Assembly: GCF_004770055.1 (NCBI RefSeq)
Contig: NZ_RQEP01000005.1
Coordinates: forward strand, 496,001-560,000
DNA from: Leptospira semungkisensis
GTDB taxonomy: Bacteria > Spirochaetota > Leptospiria > Leptospirales > Leptospiraceae
Direction of reading: 5' to 3'
DNA: 64,000 nt
The translations under genes were made by a program, and so were the position numbers. Position 1 is the first letter of the stretch; the number at the start of each line of letters is the position of its first letter. Shown piece by piece: positions 39,407-49,281 of the stretch. The notes under the pieces were generated by a model, which was not told the DNA's origin, did not search any database, and saw only the letters and a list, made by a program, of their open reading frames with translations.

Positions 39407-40453
39407 TCAGAAGAAGATATTAATAAGAAGATTTCCTTTTTGTCCTTCTAAAGGCTCGGGAGATCCGTATCTAGTCTTAGCAAAACTTTTTCCTGGAAAT
39501 TCGTAATCCCAAGTCTTTCCTGAAAACTGTACCTGGCCACTGGATTCGAAACTAGAATTCTTGATCCATTCTCTGAACTTGCCCTCGTCTTCTACCGAAC
39601 CTAGGCCGATCCATTTGCTGATATAGGTCTTCTTGACCATTTCATCCAAAGCAGGAGATTTCAAATCTTCAGTGAATACGACTCCAATCCTTCCAAAAGA
39701 AAGATTCGCGACCCAGATATTTGGAGGAATTTCATTCGGATTCGTTTGCGAATTCTTTTCTATCTCCATATCTCTGGATCTTGTTCGAAGCAAAGAACCT
39801 TCTGCGAACTTACCTTCCGAGTCGAAGATATAAGCTCTTTCTTCCCAATTGCCAGGACGAATCAGTAACTTTCCTTCTTTTACTTCCGGAGAAGGAAGAC
39901 AGATCGAACCGGCGAGTATCTGAACTCCATAGATCTTAGATAAAGTGCTGAATATTCTTTGGTAACGTTCTTTAGAAGAATCTGCAATCTGAAAGGTAGA
40001 AGTATCTTCTCCGATAGAAAAGGAGGCTAAATTCGTAGGAAGGATCCTTTGAAAGAAGACCGCCATATTCCAAGCAGAATGCTCCTTATCAGCATCCAAG
40101 ATCTCTTTGCGAGAATCTATTAAGAAAAAGTAATTTCCTATTTCGGGAGGATAGGCCACGATTGTGGTCTTTTGCAACCAGCCTTTCTCCTTTGCCAGAA
40201 GAAGAGGCTCTTCTAACCAAGCTCTAAGTCTATCTTCTCTAGTAAAATATTCCGGTTTGAATTCTAACTGGACTAAGAGTAAATTTCCGGACCTTCTGTC
40301 CCAGCCTAAGGTAACTGTTTTCGTTTCCTTCTTAGAAATCCTGTTTTGGAAATCTTCGTCACTCAGACCTGTCCCGGAAAGGATCCAACCTATAAACAAG
40401 AATATAGGAAGCAATAGAAAGGAGATAACTGCGTTTCTCACAAATGGGCTCAT
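39407..40453 (-). CDS. Membrane-anchored nitrilase-fold protein, catalytic residues lost
   Basis: A 348-residue protein with an N-terminal anchor ([19 protein letters not shown]). The rest follows the carbon-nitrogen hydrolase outline: a PPE segment after TIVAY where the catalytic Glu lies, then [24 protein letters not shown], and the LLRTRSR segment where the catalytic Lys is expected. The strand [10 protein letters not shown] replaces the usual gv-C-D active-site turn. The cysteine is missing, so it is probably not an active amidase. Its nearest functional relatives may be Lnt-like, but this is inference. The ATG at 40453 overlaps the Nudix stop as ATGA, with AAAGGA upstream. Confidence 0.7.
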   Translation of the reverse strand: MSPFVRNAVISFLLLPIFLFIGWILSGTGLSDEDFQNRISKKETKTVTLGWDRRSGNLLLVQLEFKPEYFTREDRLRAWLEEPLLLAKEKGWLQKTTIVAYPPEIGNYFFLIDSRKEILDADKEHSAWNMAVFFQRILPTNLASFSIGEDTSTFQIADSSKERYQRIFSTLSKIYGVQILAGSICLPSPEVKEGKLLIRPGNWEERAYIFDSEGKFAEGSLLRTRSRDMEIEKNSQTNPNEIPPNIWVANLSFGRIGVVFTEDLKSPALDEMVKKTYISKWIGLGSVEDEGKFREWIKNSSFESSGQVQFSGKTWDYEFPGKSFAKTRYGSPEPLEGQKGNLLINIFF

Positions 40454-40965
40454 AGTAGCCATCCTTTCGCTTCCAGTCTTCCTTCAGGCATAAGAGGTGC
40501 GTATTCTTTTTGATAAAGTTTGAATGCATCCAACATATATTCGAAGAATAAACCGTTCGGGTCGTACGAAATTGCGTCCACCCAAGATAAATAATCATGT
40601 TCGTCGGAGATCTTTATTTCTCCGGATAGGAATTCGCCATGGTAACCGATGATCACGCAAGGATGATTTCCATCACTCACTCTATGTTTATGGACCATGA
40701 TCGGTTTAGGATGGATCTTGATCTCGCAGGAATCTCCCATCTCTTCTTGCAATTCTCTGGAAAGACTAGCTAACCAATCTCCATAAAATTCATCCTCATT
40801 CATCCTGCCACCGGGCAGGTCCCCGAAGCCGGACTTTTTATCTCTGAGGATAAGAATATCTTTTCCCTTTCTTAAAAAAACCTTCTGCGTAATTTGAAAG
40901 AATCCGTGTTTGCTCAAAATTCTCGGCTCCGAAAAGTAACTAAATACTCGGTCAGGAAGCTCCAT
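40450..40965 (-). CDS. Nudix hydrolase
   Basis: A 171-residue Nudix protein. The Nudix box is present as [14 protein letters not shown] followed by [10 protein letters not shown], with the REUxEE metal-binding core intact and a slightly lengthened gap before it. Such enzymes hydrolyse nucleoside diphosphates linked to other groups. The substrate is not evident. ATG 40965 (M4 of the longer frame) lies inside the end of the upstream dehydrogenase-like gene, overlapping it by 14 bases. The downstream gene overlaps by 4, so it is in a coupled operon. Confidence 0.88.
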   Translation of the reverse strand: MELPDRVFSYFSEPRILSKHGFFQITQKVFLRKGKDILILRDKKSGFGDLPGGRMNEDEFYGDWLASLSRELQEEMGDSCEIKIHPKPIMVHKHRVSDGNHPCVIIGYHGEFLSGEIKISDEHDYLSWVDAISYDPNGLFFEYMLDAFKLYQKEYAPLMPEGRLEAKGWLL

Positions 40966-42535
40966 GCCTGACAATCACTTTTATATTCTCCGATTTTCTA
41001 GCGGCGAGATACGCTTCCGGGATGGACTGAGAATCGTATTCCCCACTGATCAATGCTTCTGAAACGGTATGTAAGAAACCAGGTTCGGATTCCAATAACT
41101 CTCTTGTTCTATGAAAGTCACCGCATCTACTCGAACTTAGAATGCCACCGGAGAGAATCCAAAAAGCAAATGGATTCGGATCCTTCTTTGCACCTTGAGA
41201 GATTAGGACGGATCCTCTTGGCCTCACCAAAGATCTTTCGATCCCTGTCTTTGGACGAAGAATAGGATCCAATTCAGAACTAGAACCTATAATGGCAAAA
41301 TCGAAATGAGGCAGAGCTCCATCAAACTCAGTGCTATGTAGAAATTCGTCGGCCTCTTGGATACTTCCTACAAAGAATTTATATTTGTTCTGGGTCTTTA
41401 ATTGATCGATCCAGATCTGCTCTTCTTTGGTAAGTTCCGTTTGAGAAGATATATAGATCCAAGTTGGAGAAGTCTCTTGGATTCCCCAAATCAAATCAGA
41501 AAGATCCGATCTCAGATAAGTGATAGAGATCTCATCCACAACCATTTCCGTGAGATGAGAGATTCCCAAAGAAGCCTGTCCATTCGTTGTCTTTCGATGG
41601 ATTTCCTTTGCAGTAAGATACATAGCAGTTTCCAATCCCGAAACAGAACCGGTGGTATCAAAGACCAGATCGAATGCATCTTTGCAATCGGCCCATTTTA
41701 TGGCTTTAGGTTCTATCTTCGATCTATCAAATACTTTTCCGAGCAGAGCCTCTTCGGATCGATCGAACATCTTCGTATCAGCACCAATCGTCTTTTCGAT
41801 CTCGGTTTCTTCCTTTCCTAAATTAGAAAAATAGAATACTTTATCTGCGCCTACCGAAAGGGAGAGTTCTTTCAAATCTTCATGTCTAAGAATGGAAACG
41901 ATCTCATAACTCAGATTCTTTCTTTTGCGATAAAGATCCAATGCTGCGATTACAAGAGATCCAAGTCTCCTCGCTCCTAAAACCGCAATCTTTTGAGGAA
42001 GATCTCTGCCTCTTCTATCCAAAGAAACTTCTACCCCATGCAAAGAAGCTGCAAATGGTTCTAGCAAAACTGCTTCCTTGTCTTTCAGAGAACCTGTTTC
42101 TACAAGAGTTCCCACAGGGGCTAAGATATAAGGACCGAATCCTCCCGGAAGACGATCTATTCCCAACACCATTCTAGTTGGGCTATGAGTGGGAATTCCT
42201 ATATTGCAAAACGGATCCGTCTCTTCTCCTCTGGCCGCAACAGTATCATTGATCTCTAATACGTATTTCTTATGAGTAAGTGGGTCGGAAACCAAGACCT
42301 CGTGTCCGATGACTTGAGGCAAAGCAAAAGGTAGAAATCTTCTATCCAGATCTGTCGAACAAATTCCGCAGAGTTCCGTTTTGACGAGCCTATATCCTTT
42401 TCCAAGTTCTAGGTAAGGAAGAGCATTGCGCTGGATTTTCCAGCCGGATTCTTCGGAGCCTTCCATTTCATATACGGATCTACTAAAAGAATCATCCGAG
42501 TTATAATCGAAGGCTGTAAAACTTACAAACTGCAA
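40952..42535 (-). CDS. Zinc-dependent alcohol dehydrogenase-like (MDR) protein, enlarged
   Basis: A 527-residue protein, against 340-370 for most MDR enzymes. The GroES-like domain has the catalytic-zinc motifs [14 protein letters not shown] and [10 protein letters not shown]. The structural-zinc cysteine loop is absent. The Rossmann domain opens [20 protein letters not shown], where the usual GxGxxG is altered to GARRLG. An additional region of about 130 residues lies after residue 270. The C-terminal part resembles MDR family ends. Activity is uncertain because of the altered nucleotide loop. The TTG start follows directly on the rhomboid stop. Confidence 0.75.
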   Translation of the reverse strand: MQFVSFTAFDYNSDDSFSRSVYEMEGSEESGWKIQRNALPYLELGKGYRLVKTELCGICSTDLDRRFLPFALPQVIGHEVLVSDPLTHKKYVLEINDTVAARGEETDPFCNIGIPTHSPTRMVLGIDRLPGGFGPYILAPVGTLVETGSLKDKEAVLLEPFAASLHGVEVSLDRRGRDLPQKIAVLGARRLGSLVIAALDLYRKRKNLSYEIVSILRHEDLKELSLSVGADKVFYFSNLGKEETEIEKTIGADTKMFDRSEEALLGKVFDRSKIEPKAIKWADCKDAFDLVFDTTGSVSGLETAMYLTAKEIHRKTTNGQASLGISHLTEMVVDEISITYLRSDLSDLIWGIQETSPTWIYISSQTELTKEEQIWIDQLKTQNKYKFFVGSIQEADEFLHSTEFDGALPHFDFAIIGSSSELDPILRPKTGIERSLVRPRGSVLISQGAKKDPNPFAFWILSGGILSSSRCGDFHRTRELLESEPGFLHTVSEALISGEYDSQSIPEAYLAARKSENIKVIVRHGAS

Positions 42536-43198
42536 TTATCTGGCTCCTACAAAGAACCCCAGAATCAGTAATAAGATCACGAAGACAACATTCAGTACGA
42601 AACCTGTATGCAATTCTCTTCTGATCTTATTATTCAAGAAATAAGCCGCAAAGACTACGGAAAGAAATCCTCCCAAGTGAGCCCAATGAGCGACCTGATC
42701 CTTGGAAAATAAATTCGTTATATCCGAGTATACCATCAACCAAGCGACTGCAAATACCGGAAAAGGATAGTTTCTCTTTTTCACTCGAATGGAAAAAGGA
42801 GAAAGAAGGGCCGCAACTGCCGCGAGTCCTGATACCGCTCCCGAGGCTCCGATTGCAGGTTGGTGTTCTCCGAGAATTACTCCTCTTACGAAAGAATCCA
42901 ATCCGCCGGAAACGATTGCTCCCATGAAGAAGAATAGAAGCCATTTAGATCTTCCCACTTTGTATTCTACGATCCTTCCTAAAAAAAATAGGAAGATCAT
43001 ATTCCAAAACAAATGCATGAAGTCCGCATGCAAGAAGGCCATTCCCACCCATTTCCAAGGATAGAATTCTCCGGGACGACTGATAAAGAATGCATCCAAA
43101 ATCTCTTCGGGAACCAAGAAATAAAGAACGAACTGTGAAATGGAAATAAGCCCGACAAAGAATGCGGTAAGAGGAAATTCAAGCAGGTATGCTCTCAC
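42536..43198 (-). CDS. Rhomboid-family intramembrane serine protease
   Basis: A 220-residue integral membrane protease with six or seven helices. The catalytic serine is in GASGAVSG (residues about 117-124), the catalytic histidine in WAHLGGFLS, and the loop motif HLFWNMIFLFFLG near residue 60 is typical. It cleaves substrates within the membrane; targets in spirochaetes are unknown. It starts at GTG, overlapping the TetR stop by 4 bases, and abuts the dehydrogenase-like gene. Function in the operon cannot be inferred. Confidence 0.9.
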   Translation of the reverse strand: MRAYLLEFPLTAFFVGLISISQFVLYFLVPEEILDAFFISRPGEFYPWKWVGMAFLHADFMHLFWNMIFLFFLGRIVEYKVGRSKWLLFFFMGAIVSGGLDSFVRGVILGEHQPAIGASGAVSGLAAVAALLSPFSIRVKKRNYPFPVFAVAWLMVYSDITNLFSKDQVAHWAHLGGFLSVVFAAYFLNNKIRRELHTGFVLNVVFVILLLILGFFVGAR

Positions 43199-43884
43199 TT
43201 CTCACCTCTTTGGATATAATAGTTTAAGTAAGCCTTTAACATGGTCTTTAATTCCTGAAGAATTCCGTCCGCCAATGCTTGGTCTTGGCGCTCTCTCAAC
43301 CAACGACTCAAAACGGAATCAGTTACCTCGACCATGATCCTTGACATCACGGTCATCTCTTCTTTTTTTTTCATCCAAGGGATAACACCGAAAAACAAAT
43401 TACTTAAAAAATCGGCGATCGCCCTGTTATTTTCGCGATCTATACTGACCAGCTGAGGATCCAAATTCTTATTCGACCAAATAGGAATAAAACCCGGTTC
43501 CGTCTTATAAAATCTAGCAAATGCATCTATGAGTTGGTCCACTAAGGATTCCCAGTTCGACATGTCTGGCTTGCTGTCGATAAAGTTTAAGACCATATCA
43601 TTCACTCTAGCCAAATGCCTTTCTCCAACGGCGCTAATGATCGCATGCTTATTCGGAAAATATTGATAGAGAGAGCCGATCGGTATTCCAGCTTTCTGAG
43701 CAATCAGATTGGTAGTGATCGCTTCGGTCCCAACTTCGTCCAAGAGACCGGTAACGATATCCAAAATATATTGCACACGTTCGATCGCTCTCTTTTGAGA
43801 AGGAGACTTTCTGAGATTGGATGTGTCCGGCTTGTCCTGGGAAGCAGGAACGCGAGCGCCTTTTTGTTTTTTGGTATTGGGCAA
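43195..43884 (-). CDS. TetR-family regulator, first gene of a five-gene operon
   Basis: A 229-residue TetR repressor. The helix-turn-helix is visible as EVGTEAITTNLIAQKAGIP followed by GSLYQYFPNKHAI. A basic, Lys/Ser-rich N-terminal tail of about 30 residues precedes it. The start is a TTG with no ATG available in the frame before the helix-turn-helix. It overlaps the rhomboid gene by 4 bases and is therefore likely to regulate its own operon. No operator is obvious in the 66 bases upstream, up to the FN3K-like gene. Confidence 0.88.
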   Translation of the reverse strand: MPNTKKQKGARVPASQDKPDTSNLRKSPSQKRAIERVQYILDIVTGLLDEVGTEAITTNLIAQKAGIPIGSLYQYFPNKHAIISAVGERHLARVNDMVLNFIDSKPDMSNWESLVDQLIDAFARFYKTEPGFIPIWSNKNLDPQLVSIDRENNRAIADFLSNLFFGVIPWMKKKEEMTVMSRIMVEVTDSVLSRWLRERQDQALADGILQELKTMLKAYLNYYIQRGEK

Positions 43885-43950
43885 AGAAGTATCCCCGGAC
43901 TCGGATTGATTCTTACAAAAGAACAGTTCCCGAAGATTCCTTCAAGAAAA

Positions 43951-44850
43951 CTATTTCATACCGTAATAGCGAAGTATATGTCGGAGACTGGTTAAGTAAG
44001 AAGCTCCGAACAGATTAATATGGACCAACACTGGATACAATTGCCAAAATTGAATTCTATCCTTAAGATTTGCCGGATCTTCCAAACCACAGGTAGCAAG
44101 TATCTCTTGCATTTCCTCCAGGTTGAGAGGACTTCCGAATAATTGCAGCATCGCCAGATCTTGTTCCGGATGGGAATAAGAAACGGAAGGATCTATTAAG
44201 TATGCGTGTCCATTTTTTGCCTGGAGAACGTTACCTGACCAAAGATCTCCATGTACCATTCTTGGCTGTATACGATCCAGCCCCCATTCTTCTGCAAACT
44301 TTTGGAAGATCGTTTGAATAGAAATGAAATCCTTATCGGTTAATAATTTCCGGGACTGTGCCAATTCGATCTGAGGCTTTAACCTTCTCTCCCAATAGAA
44401 TTCGGAAAATGTAGAAAACCATCCGTTTGTCTGAGGAAGGGATCCGATAAAATTATCCCGTTTCCAACCCCAGGATCCGAATTCGGTTCTATAAAGATTC
44501 TTTAAACTGGCGATTAGGTCCTGTCTGAAACCTGCAGAAGATCCGGTCTCGATAAACTCCATCGCAAGTAGCGAAGTCTTTCCGAGGTGCACCGTTCCTA
44601 AGCATTCTGGAACTCTGACACCCAGCCTGCATAATTGCTCGAGACCTTCTGCTTCTGTCTCAGCCATTTCTTTCTTGGGAATGAGTTTGATTGCGAGGCG
44701 GGAACCATCAGGCAATTTGGCAAGGTATAGCTCGAACAGGCTTGCAGAATGAAAGCTGATCTCTGCCTTCTTGGTAGAGGATAAAATGCCGAGCCGGTCC
44801 AATCCGTCTCGGATCAAGTCCTCCATGCCTGTATTCGTGATTGCCATCAT
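43951..44850 (-). CDS. Fructosamine kinase family protein
   Basis: A 299-residue kinase of the fructosamine/ketosamine-3-kinase family, in the aminoglycoside-phosphotransferase-like fold. Diagnostic motifs are MVHGDLWSGNVLQA and AYLIDPSVSYSHPEQDLAML, carrying the catalytic Asp and the DPS/E metal triad, and the N-terminal SRLAIKLIPK with the ATP lysine. Members phosphorylate ketosamine adducts on proteins, so they fall off; this is protein deglycation. The ATG at 44850 has GGAAGG 6 bases upstream. The gene precedes the TetR operon by 66 bases. Confidence 0.9.
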   Translation of the reverse strand: MMAITNTGMEDLIRDGLDRLGILSSTKKAEISFHSASLFELYLAKLPDGSRLAIKLIPKKEMAETEAEGLEQLCRLGVRVPECLGTVHLGKTSLLAMEFIETGSSAGFRQDLIASLKNLYRTEFGSWGWKRDNFIGSLPQTNGWFSTFSEFYWERRLKPQIELAQSRKLLTDKDFISIQTIFQKFAEEWGLDRIQPRMVHGDLWSGNVLQAKNGHAYLIDPSVSYSHPEQDLAMLQLFGSPLNLEEMQEILATCGLEDPANLKDRIQFWQLYPVLVHINLFGASYLTSLRHILRYYGMK

Positions 44851-44962
44851 TCGCATCCTTCCCAATTCTTCGACCCGGGATCTCCTTTAAAAATCGGTGT
44901 CTGGGTCTTCAGGATTGAAGAAAAATCAACAATCGGTTTCCCTATTATTACAGGACGAAGAA

Positions 44963-45898
44963 ATGAATATCTTTCCAATGACTCGAGTCTGTTTTACCAT
45001 CTTAGCACTGATTTCTCTATGTCCCTTATCCGCAGAAGAAAACGGCGTTTGGAAATATGCCCTAGGCAAGGACCTGCATAGCAAACCGGATAAGTTCTGG
45101 GAGAAGGAATTCCAACAAGGAACGACCATTTGCTTTACGGGAACGAGCATTAGTTCTGATTCCAAAATACAACACCATGCTCCTCCTACCGAGCTTCTGG
45201 TAAATGGGAACAAAAAAGGTGTCCGTTGGTTCCCCTTAATCAGCTTCTCCTCGCCTAAGATAGGAGAAATGATCTTCTCTTCTCCTACACAAAGAAGAGA
45301 ATTGATCCGCCATTTAGAAAAGTTCTTAGATCAATATCCTATTTACAAAGGCATTCATTTGGATTTTGAAGGAATGCCTCCGAGTGCCGGGCCGCATTAT
45401 AAAGATTTCTTAGTCCAACTTCATCCCAAAATACAACAAAAGAAGAGGATCCTTTCTCTGGCATTATTTCCTCAGGAGAATTTTATACCCGAGTTAGCCC
45501 AGTTTCACTCTTTCGTTTATAGGCAAAATCTTGCGGATGAAGTGGTGCTCATGGCGTACGATTATCATTCCCCCAAAACGAAACCTGGACCTGTAACCGA
45601 TTATACTTGGATGCAGAAGAATATGAATCTTCTTCTAAAAACATACAGATCGGATCAGGTCTGGCTTGGAATTCCTTTGTACGGTTATTTTTGGGAGAAG
45701 GATAAAGATTCCCCGAGAGTCCTAACATATTACAAGGACGGCAAATTCGCTTTGGACAACGGAAAGGAAAAACAAGGAATTTATCTGATCCGAACCAAAA
45801 CAGGAGAAGGAAGCTTAATCCTGGATACTAGTCTCTGGTCAGAATATGCAAAAAATCTAAAGTTAAGAGGGCTCGCTTTCTGGAGATTAGGATTTTGA
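44963..45898 (+). CDS. Exported GH18-like glycoside hydrolase
   Basis: A 311-residue protein with a signal peptide (VCFTILALISLCPLSAEE). The GH18 TIM-barrel catalytic motif is DxE in GIHLDFEGMPP; the MAYDYHS and WLGIPLYGYFW segments are the conserved beta6/beta8 strands. The usual DxxDxDxE is shortened: the first Asp positions are occupied by YKGIH. The catalytic Glu is retained. Substrate could be chitin, peptidoglycan or another beta-linked glycan. The start is ATG 44963 with AGGA upstream, preferred over ATG 44897, which would put the signal peptide too far in. Confidence 0.8.
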   Translation: MNIFPMTRVCFTILALISLCPLSAEENGVWKYALGKDLHSKPDKFWEKEFQQGTTICFTGTSISSDSKIQHHAPPTELLVNGNKKGVRWFPLISFSSPKIGEMIFSSPTQRRELIRHLEKFLDQYPIYKGIHLDFEGMPPSAGPHYKDFLVQLHPKIQQKKRILSLALFPQENFIPELAQFHSFVYRQNLADEVVLMAYDYHSPKTKPGPVTDYTWMQKNMNLLLKTYRSDQVWLGIPLYGYFWEKDKDSPRVLTYYKDGKFALDNGKEKQGIYLIRTKTGEGSLILDTSLWSEYAKNLKLRGLAFWRLGF

Positions 45899-45902
45899 TA
45901 GA

Positions 45903-46634
45903 TTATCGTGCTCCATAAACGATCCGTACCTGATGGCTCTTGCCATTCTCGTCGTTTATATTGCTCGTGCCCTTGTATTCCATGATCCTCTTGGATCCCT
46001 TATCGTACACAAGATCGATTGGTTTTACGAATACGGAAAGAAAGGCGCTATCTATTTTCAATCTTAGGAATAAGGCAGGCTTACTGTTAAATTCTCCTTC
46101 CTTGGTCTTCTCTACAGTAAAACGAAACTTATCTCTCTCTACCGGAACTAGGAAATAAAGACTCAGCTTCTTGCCCGAAACTAATTCCTCCCAATGATCC
46201 TCTACGAAATAATCAAAGCCTCCATCCAAAGCAGCCGGCCCGTTATTCTCCAGCACCTTTTCCTGAATCGGTTGGTCCGTCTTACGACGTGCGAATAATT
46301 TTACTGAGTCTCCTCCCAGAAAACTTCCCCCTTCTAAATATCCGTCCCTATCATCATCCAATTGAAAGTCAGGAACATTTCTATTCTTAACGAAACTAAT
46401 CCTCTTCTTGGCAAAGGTCTTTCCTTCGGGATCTTTATAGGTAACTAAAGAATGAGTATGCTTTCCATTCTCCCAAAACTCTTCATGGTAATCTCTGTAT
46501 AATAATTTGCCCGTTTCGAGATCGTATGCTGTGCCGGTAAATCGGACCTGTTTGGATCCTATCCCCAGCAAAGAAGAAAGGAACGCATTTAGAAGGATTG
46601 TAAAAATAGAAATCGACAAGACCTTTTGAAACAT
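45903..46634 (-). CDS. Exported hypothetical protein
   Basis: A 243-residue protein with an N-terminal signal peptide or anchor (VLSISIFTILLNAFLSSLL). The mature region is beta-rich and charged, with YDLETGKLLYRDYHEEFWEN, DDDRDGYLEGGSFLGGD and SLYFLVPVERDKFRF. No family is recognised. Two ATGs are possible (46646 and 46634); the latter lies behind a GAGAGG stretch and gives the better signal peptide. It is convergent with the GH18-like gene, 4 bases apart. Confidence 0.72.
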   Translation of the reverse strand: MFQKVLSISIFTILLNAFLSSLLGIGSKQVRFTGTAYDLETGKLLYRDYHEEFWENGKHTHSLVTYKDPEGKTFAKKRISFVKNRNVPDFQLDDDRDGYLEGGSFLGGDSVKLFARRKTDQPIQEKVLENNGPAALDGGFDYFVEDHWEELVSGKKLSLYFLVPVERDKFRFTVEKTKEGEFNSKPALFLRLKIDSAFLSVFVKPIDLVYDKGSKRIMEYKGTSNINDENGKSHQVRIVYGAR

Positions 46635-46813
46635 AAGCGGAGTCATCCTCTCTTGCAAAGACTGCGGATCTGAAATTTCAATTTTTCACTTAGGTTGATT
46701 TAGTAAGAGAGTTAAATTTTCGAAGTTTGATAATTTTTTTCCCATTTTCCTAAAATCCTTTTACTTAGGTTTGTTATTTAAATTTGAAAATCCCTATTGA
46801 AAAGCGATGTTAT

Positions 46814-47959
46814 ATGAAATCGAAAATCCTTTCCCTCCATCTTCTCCTTTGTATTAGCTTTATAGTCTTAGGATCCTGTTCAAAGATCTCACAGATCTTA
46901 AGTCCAAGTAAATCCAAGCCGGGACTGGTAGTCATCTTTGTAAACGGCGGAGTTCAAGTACAAAGAGAAGGCAATAAGATTCAAATCAAGATCGGAGATA
47001 TCTTACAAAGGAATGATGAGATCATCACCAATAATGGAAGCATCGATTTACAAAGCAGTTATGGCCATACGATCCGATTGAAATCCTTCACTAGACTGAG
47101 CATTGAATCCTTGCATGGAGAATTGAACGAAGAGACTTCTCTTGCAGTCAAAACAGGACAATTATTGATCAAGGCAAACAAACTCAGCTCTAAGGAAAGC
47201 TTCCGAGTTTCTACTCCTACTGCGATCGCTGCCGTACGAGGAACTGCATTCTCATTCGAAGTAGTAGAGGGAACGCTGCCGAGGATCAAGGTCTATGAGG
47301 GAATGGTAGCCATGACTCTGAAATCTCCGATCAGCAAAGAGATTACTGCCGAAGACATCGCCAAAAATCCGAATTTAAAAAGATTCGAACAATTCTTAAA
47401 AGAGAACGAAGTAATCATCTCCGAAAAAGAAGAAGCAGTAGTGAAACCAGCTTATGAAGAATTGATCCAAGCCATTCTCACGCAGGTGGACAAGAAAACA
47501 ATTGAGCAAAGTATAAACGAGTTTCAAGAAGATGTGCTTAAAAAAGCGGTCTCTAAAAAGAACTTCAATATCAGCCCTCAAGAAGAAGCAGATCTCCAAA
47601 CCCTAGTGAAAGTAAAAGAAGAACTGATCGATTCCGATCTTGAAAAGAAAGAAGGCGTAGAGGTTTCTTCTCAAATCCAAAAGGATCAGTCCGAAAAATT
47701 AAACCAAGCTTTCGATAAGATAGAGAGTGTAGCAAAGGACCAAAACTTGGAATCGGAGGGTGAGATCCAAAAGTATTATAGCGTCCTGGAGACGGTCCGC
47801 AAGGTGGATGATACGGAACTCAGCGGAGCAGTAGTAACACAAGTAGGTGATACGATTCTACTACATTCTACAGAAGGGATCTTCAGATTGAATACCTCTC
47901 AGATCAAATATATTGAATACAAGAACTTTGATCTAGTTACTAAGAAGAAGAAAAAATAA
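46814..47959 (+). CDS. FecR-domain lipoprotein
   Basis: A 381-residue lipoprotein, signal peptide [15 protein letters not shown], lipidated Cys near residue 22. A FecR-type domain occupies about residues 40-175: [48 protein letters not shown] and [21 protein letters not shown] long charged coiled C-terminal half follows (residues 190-350). Leptospira lipoproteins with this domain, including LipL45, are known; this could be related, but I cannot assign it by eye. No FecI sigma gene or TonB receptor is adjacent. The ATG at 46814 is preferred over the TTG at 46784. Confidence 0.85.
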   Translation: MKSKILSLHLLLCISFIVLGSCSKISQILSPSKSKPGLVVIFVNGGVQVQREGNKIQIKIGDILQRNDEIITNNGSIDLQSSYGHTIRLKSFTRLSIESLHGELNEETSLAVKTGQLLIKANKLSSKESFRVSTPTAIAAVRGTAFSFEVVEGTLPRIKVYEGMVAMTLKSPISKEITAEDIAKNPNLKRFEQFLKENEVIISEKEEAVVKPAYEELIQAILTQVDKKTIEQSINEFQEDVLKKAVSKKNFNISPQEEADLQTLVKVKEELIDSDLEKKEGVEVSSQIQKDQSEKLNQAFDKIESVAKDQNLESEGEIQKYYSVLETVRKVDDTELSGAVVTQVGDTILLHSTEGIFRLNTSQIKYIEYKNFDLVTKKKKK

Positions 47960-48013
47960 ATCTTAGACAAGGTTCGTCCGGACTATTCTTTGCAGTCCTG
48001 ATAGATCGAAAAG

Positions 48014-48057
48014 AAGGCCTCATTTCCTTAGAATGTAAATGGAGCCTTTTATTTTTT
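48014..48057 (+). terminator. Terminator after the FecR-domain lipoprotein gene
   Basis: AAGGCCTCATTT (48014-48025) and AAATGGAGCCTT (48037-48048) pair with two mismatched positions, followed by TTATTTTTT. It fits a rho-independent terminator about 55 bases after the stop, upstream of purT. Confidence 0.75.
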
Positions 48058-48099
48058 CCTTCCCTTCCTTATTTGCGTCTAGAAATTCTCCCAAGAACC

Positions 48100-49263
48100 A
48101 TGAAAAAGAAAATCCTTCTACTAGGCTCGGGAGAGCTAGGCAAAGAATTCGTGATCGCGGCCCAAAGGCTAGGACAGTATGTGATCGCCGTCGACAGTTA
48201 CGATGGAGCACCGGCCATGCAAGTGGCCCACGAAAAAGAAGTTATAGATATGTTGGATGGCAATGCCCTGGACCAAGTAGTCGCAAAGCATAAGCCGGAC
48301 TTAATCGTTCCAGAGATCGAAGCAATTCGCACGGAGCGATTTTACGAATATGAAAAGCAAGGATACCAAGTAGTTCCGAGTGCAAAAGCAGCGAATTTCA
48401 CTATGAATCGAAAGTCGATCCGAGACCTGGCTGCAAAGACTCTCGGATTGAAAACTGCGAAATATGAATACGCTTCCACTTTGGATGAATTGAAGAAAGC
48501 GATCGAAACCATCGGGATCCCTTGCGTGATCAAGCCATTGATGTCTTCTTCCGGAAAAGGTCAGTCTGTGATCAAAACTACAGAAGACATAGAGCCCGCT
48601 TGGATCGCATCTCAAACGAAAGGAAGAACGGGAGCATCTGAAATCATTGTAGAAGAATTTATCCGATTCGAATCCGAGATCACTCTCTTGACGGTTACCC
48701 AAAAGAGCGGCCGCACTTTGTTCTGTCCACCGATTGGTCACAGGCAAGAAAGAGGAGATTATCAAGAGAGCTGGCAACCTACTGAGATCTCAGAGACTCA
48801 ACTACAGGCTGCACAGGATATGGCGGATAAGGTAACTAGAGAATTAAGCGGCTCTGGGATTTGGGGAGTTGAATTTTTCTTAGCTACAGACGCAGTTTAT
48901 TTCTCCGAGCTTTCTCCTCGTCCTCATGATACTGGAATGGTTACCTTGGCAGGAACCCAGAACTTCAATGAGTTCGAATTGCATTTGAGAGCAGTACTTG
49001 GACTTCCGATACCTGAGATCGTTCTAGTTCGCAAGGGCGCAAGCGCAGTGATCCTTTCCGAGACCGAAGGAAATATCCCGAATATTCAAGGGATCGATAA
49101 GGCTTGTGAGATGCCTGAATCGGATCTTAGGATCTTTGGAAAACCTATCACTAAAAAGTATAGAAGAATGGGAGTGGCCCTTACTTATACAAATAAGGAC
49201 GAATCCATTTCTATGCTACGTAAGAGAGCGACTCTGATCGCCTCGAAAATAAAAGTAAATTAA
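48100..49263 (+). CDS. purT: Formate-dependent phosphoribosylglycinamide formyltransferase
   Basis: A 387-residue ATP-grasp enzyme that forms formyl-GAR from GAR, formate and ATP in purine synthesis, an alternative to folate-dependent PurN. The pre-ATP-grasp domain opens [56 protein letters not shown] and [20 protein letters not shown] with HDTGMVTLA follow. These match PurT, not PurK. Length is normal (E. coli 392). ATG 48100 has a weak ribosome site; the longer frame begins at TTG 48073. It is alone, with a terminator upstream. Confidence 0.94.
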   Translation: MKKKILLLGSGELGKEFVIAAQRLGQYVIAVDSYDGAPAMQVAHEKEVIDMLDGNALDQVVAKHKPDLIVPEIEAIRTERFYEYEKQGYQVVPSAKAANFTMNRKSIRDLAAKTLGLKTAKYEYASTLDELKKAIETIGIPCVIKPLMSSSGKGQSVIKTTEDIEPAWIASQTKGRTGASEIIVEEFIRFESEITLLTVTQKSGRTLFCPPIGHRQERGDYQESWQPTEISETQLQAAQDMADKVTRELSGSGIWGVEFFLATDAVYFSELSPRPHDTGMVTLAGTQNFNEFELHLRAVLGLPIPEIVLVRKGASAVILSETEGNIPNIQGIDKACEMPESDLRIFGKPITKKYRRMGVALTYTNKDESISMLRKRATLIASKIKVN

Positions 49264-49281
49264 AGAATAAGCGCCGGACTC

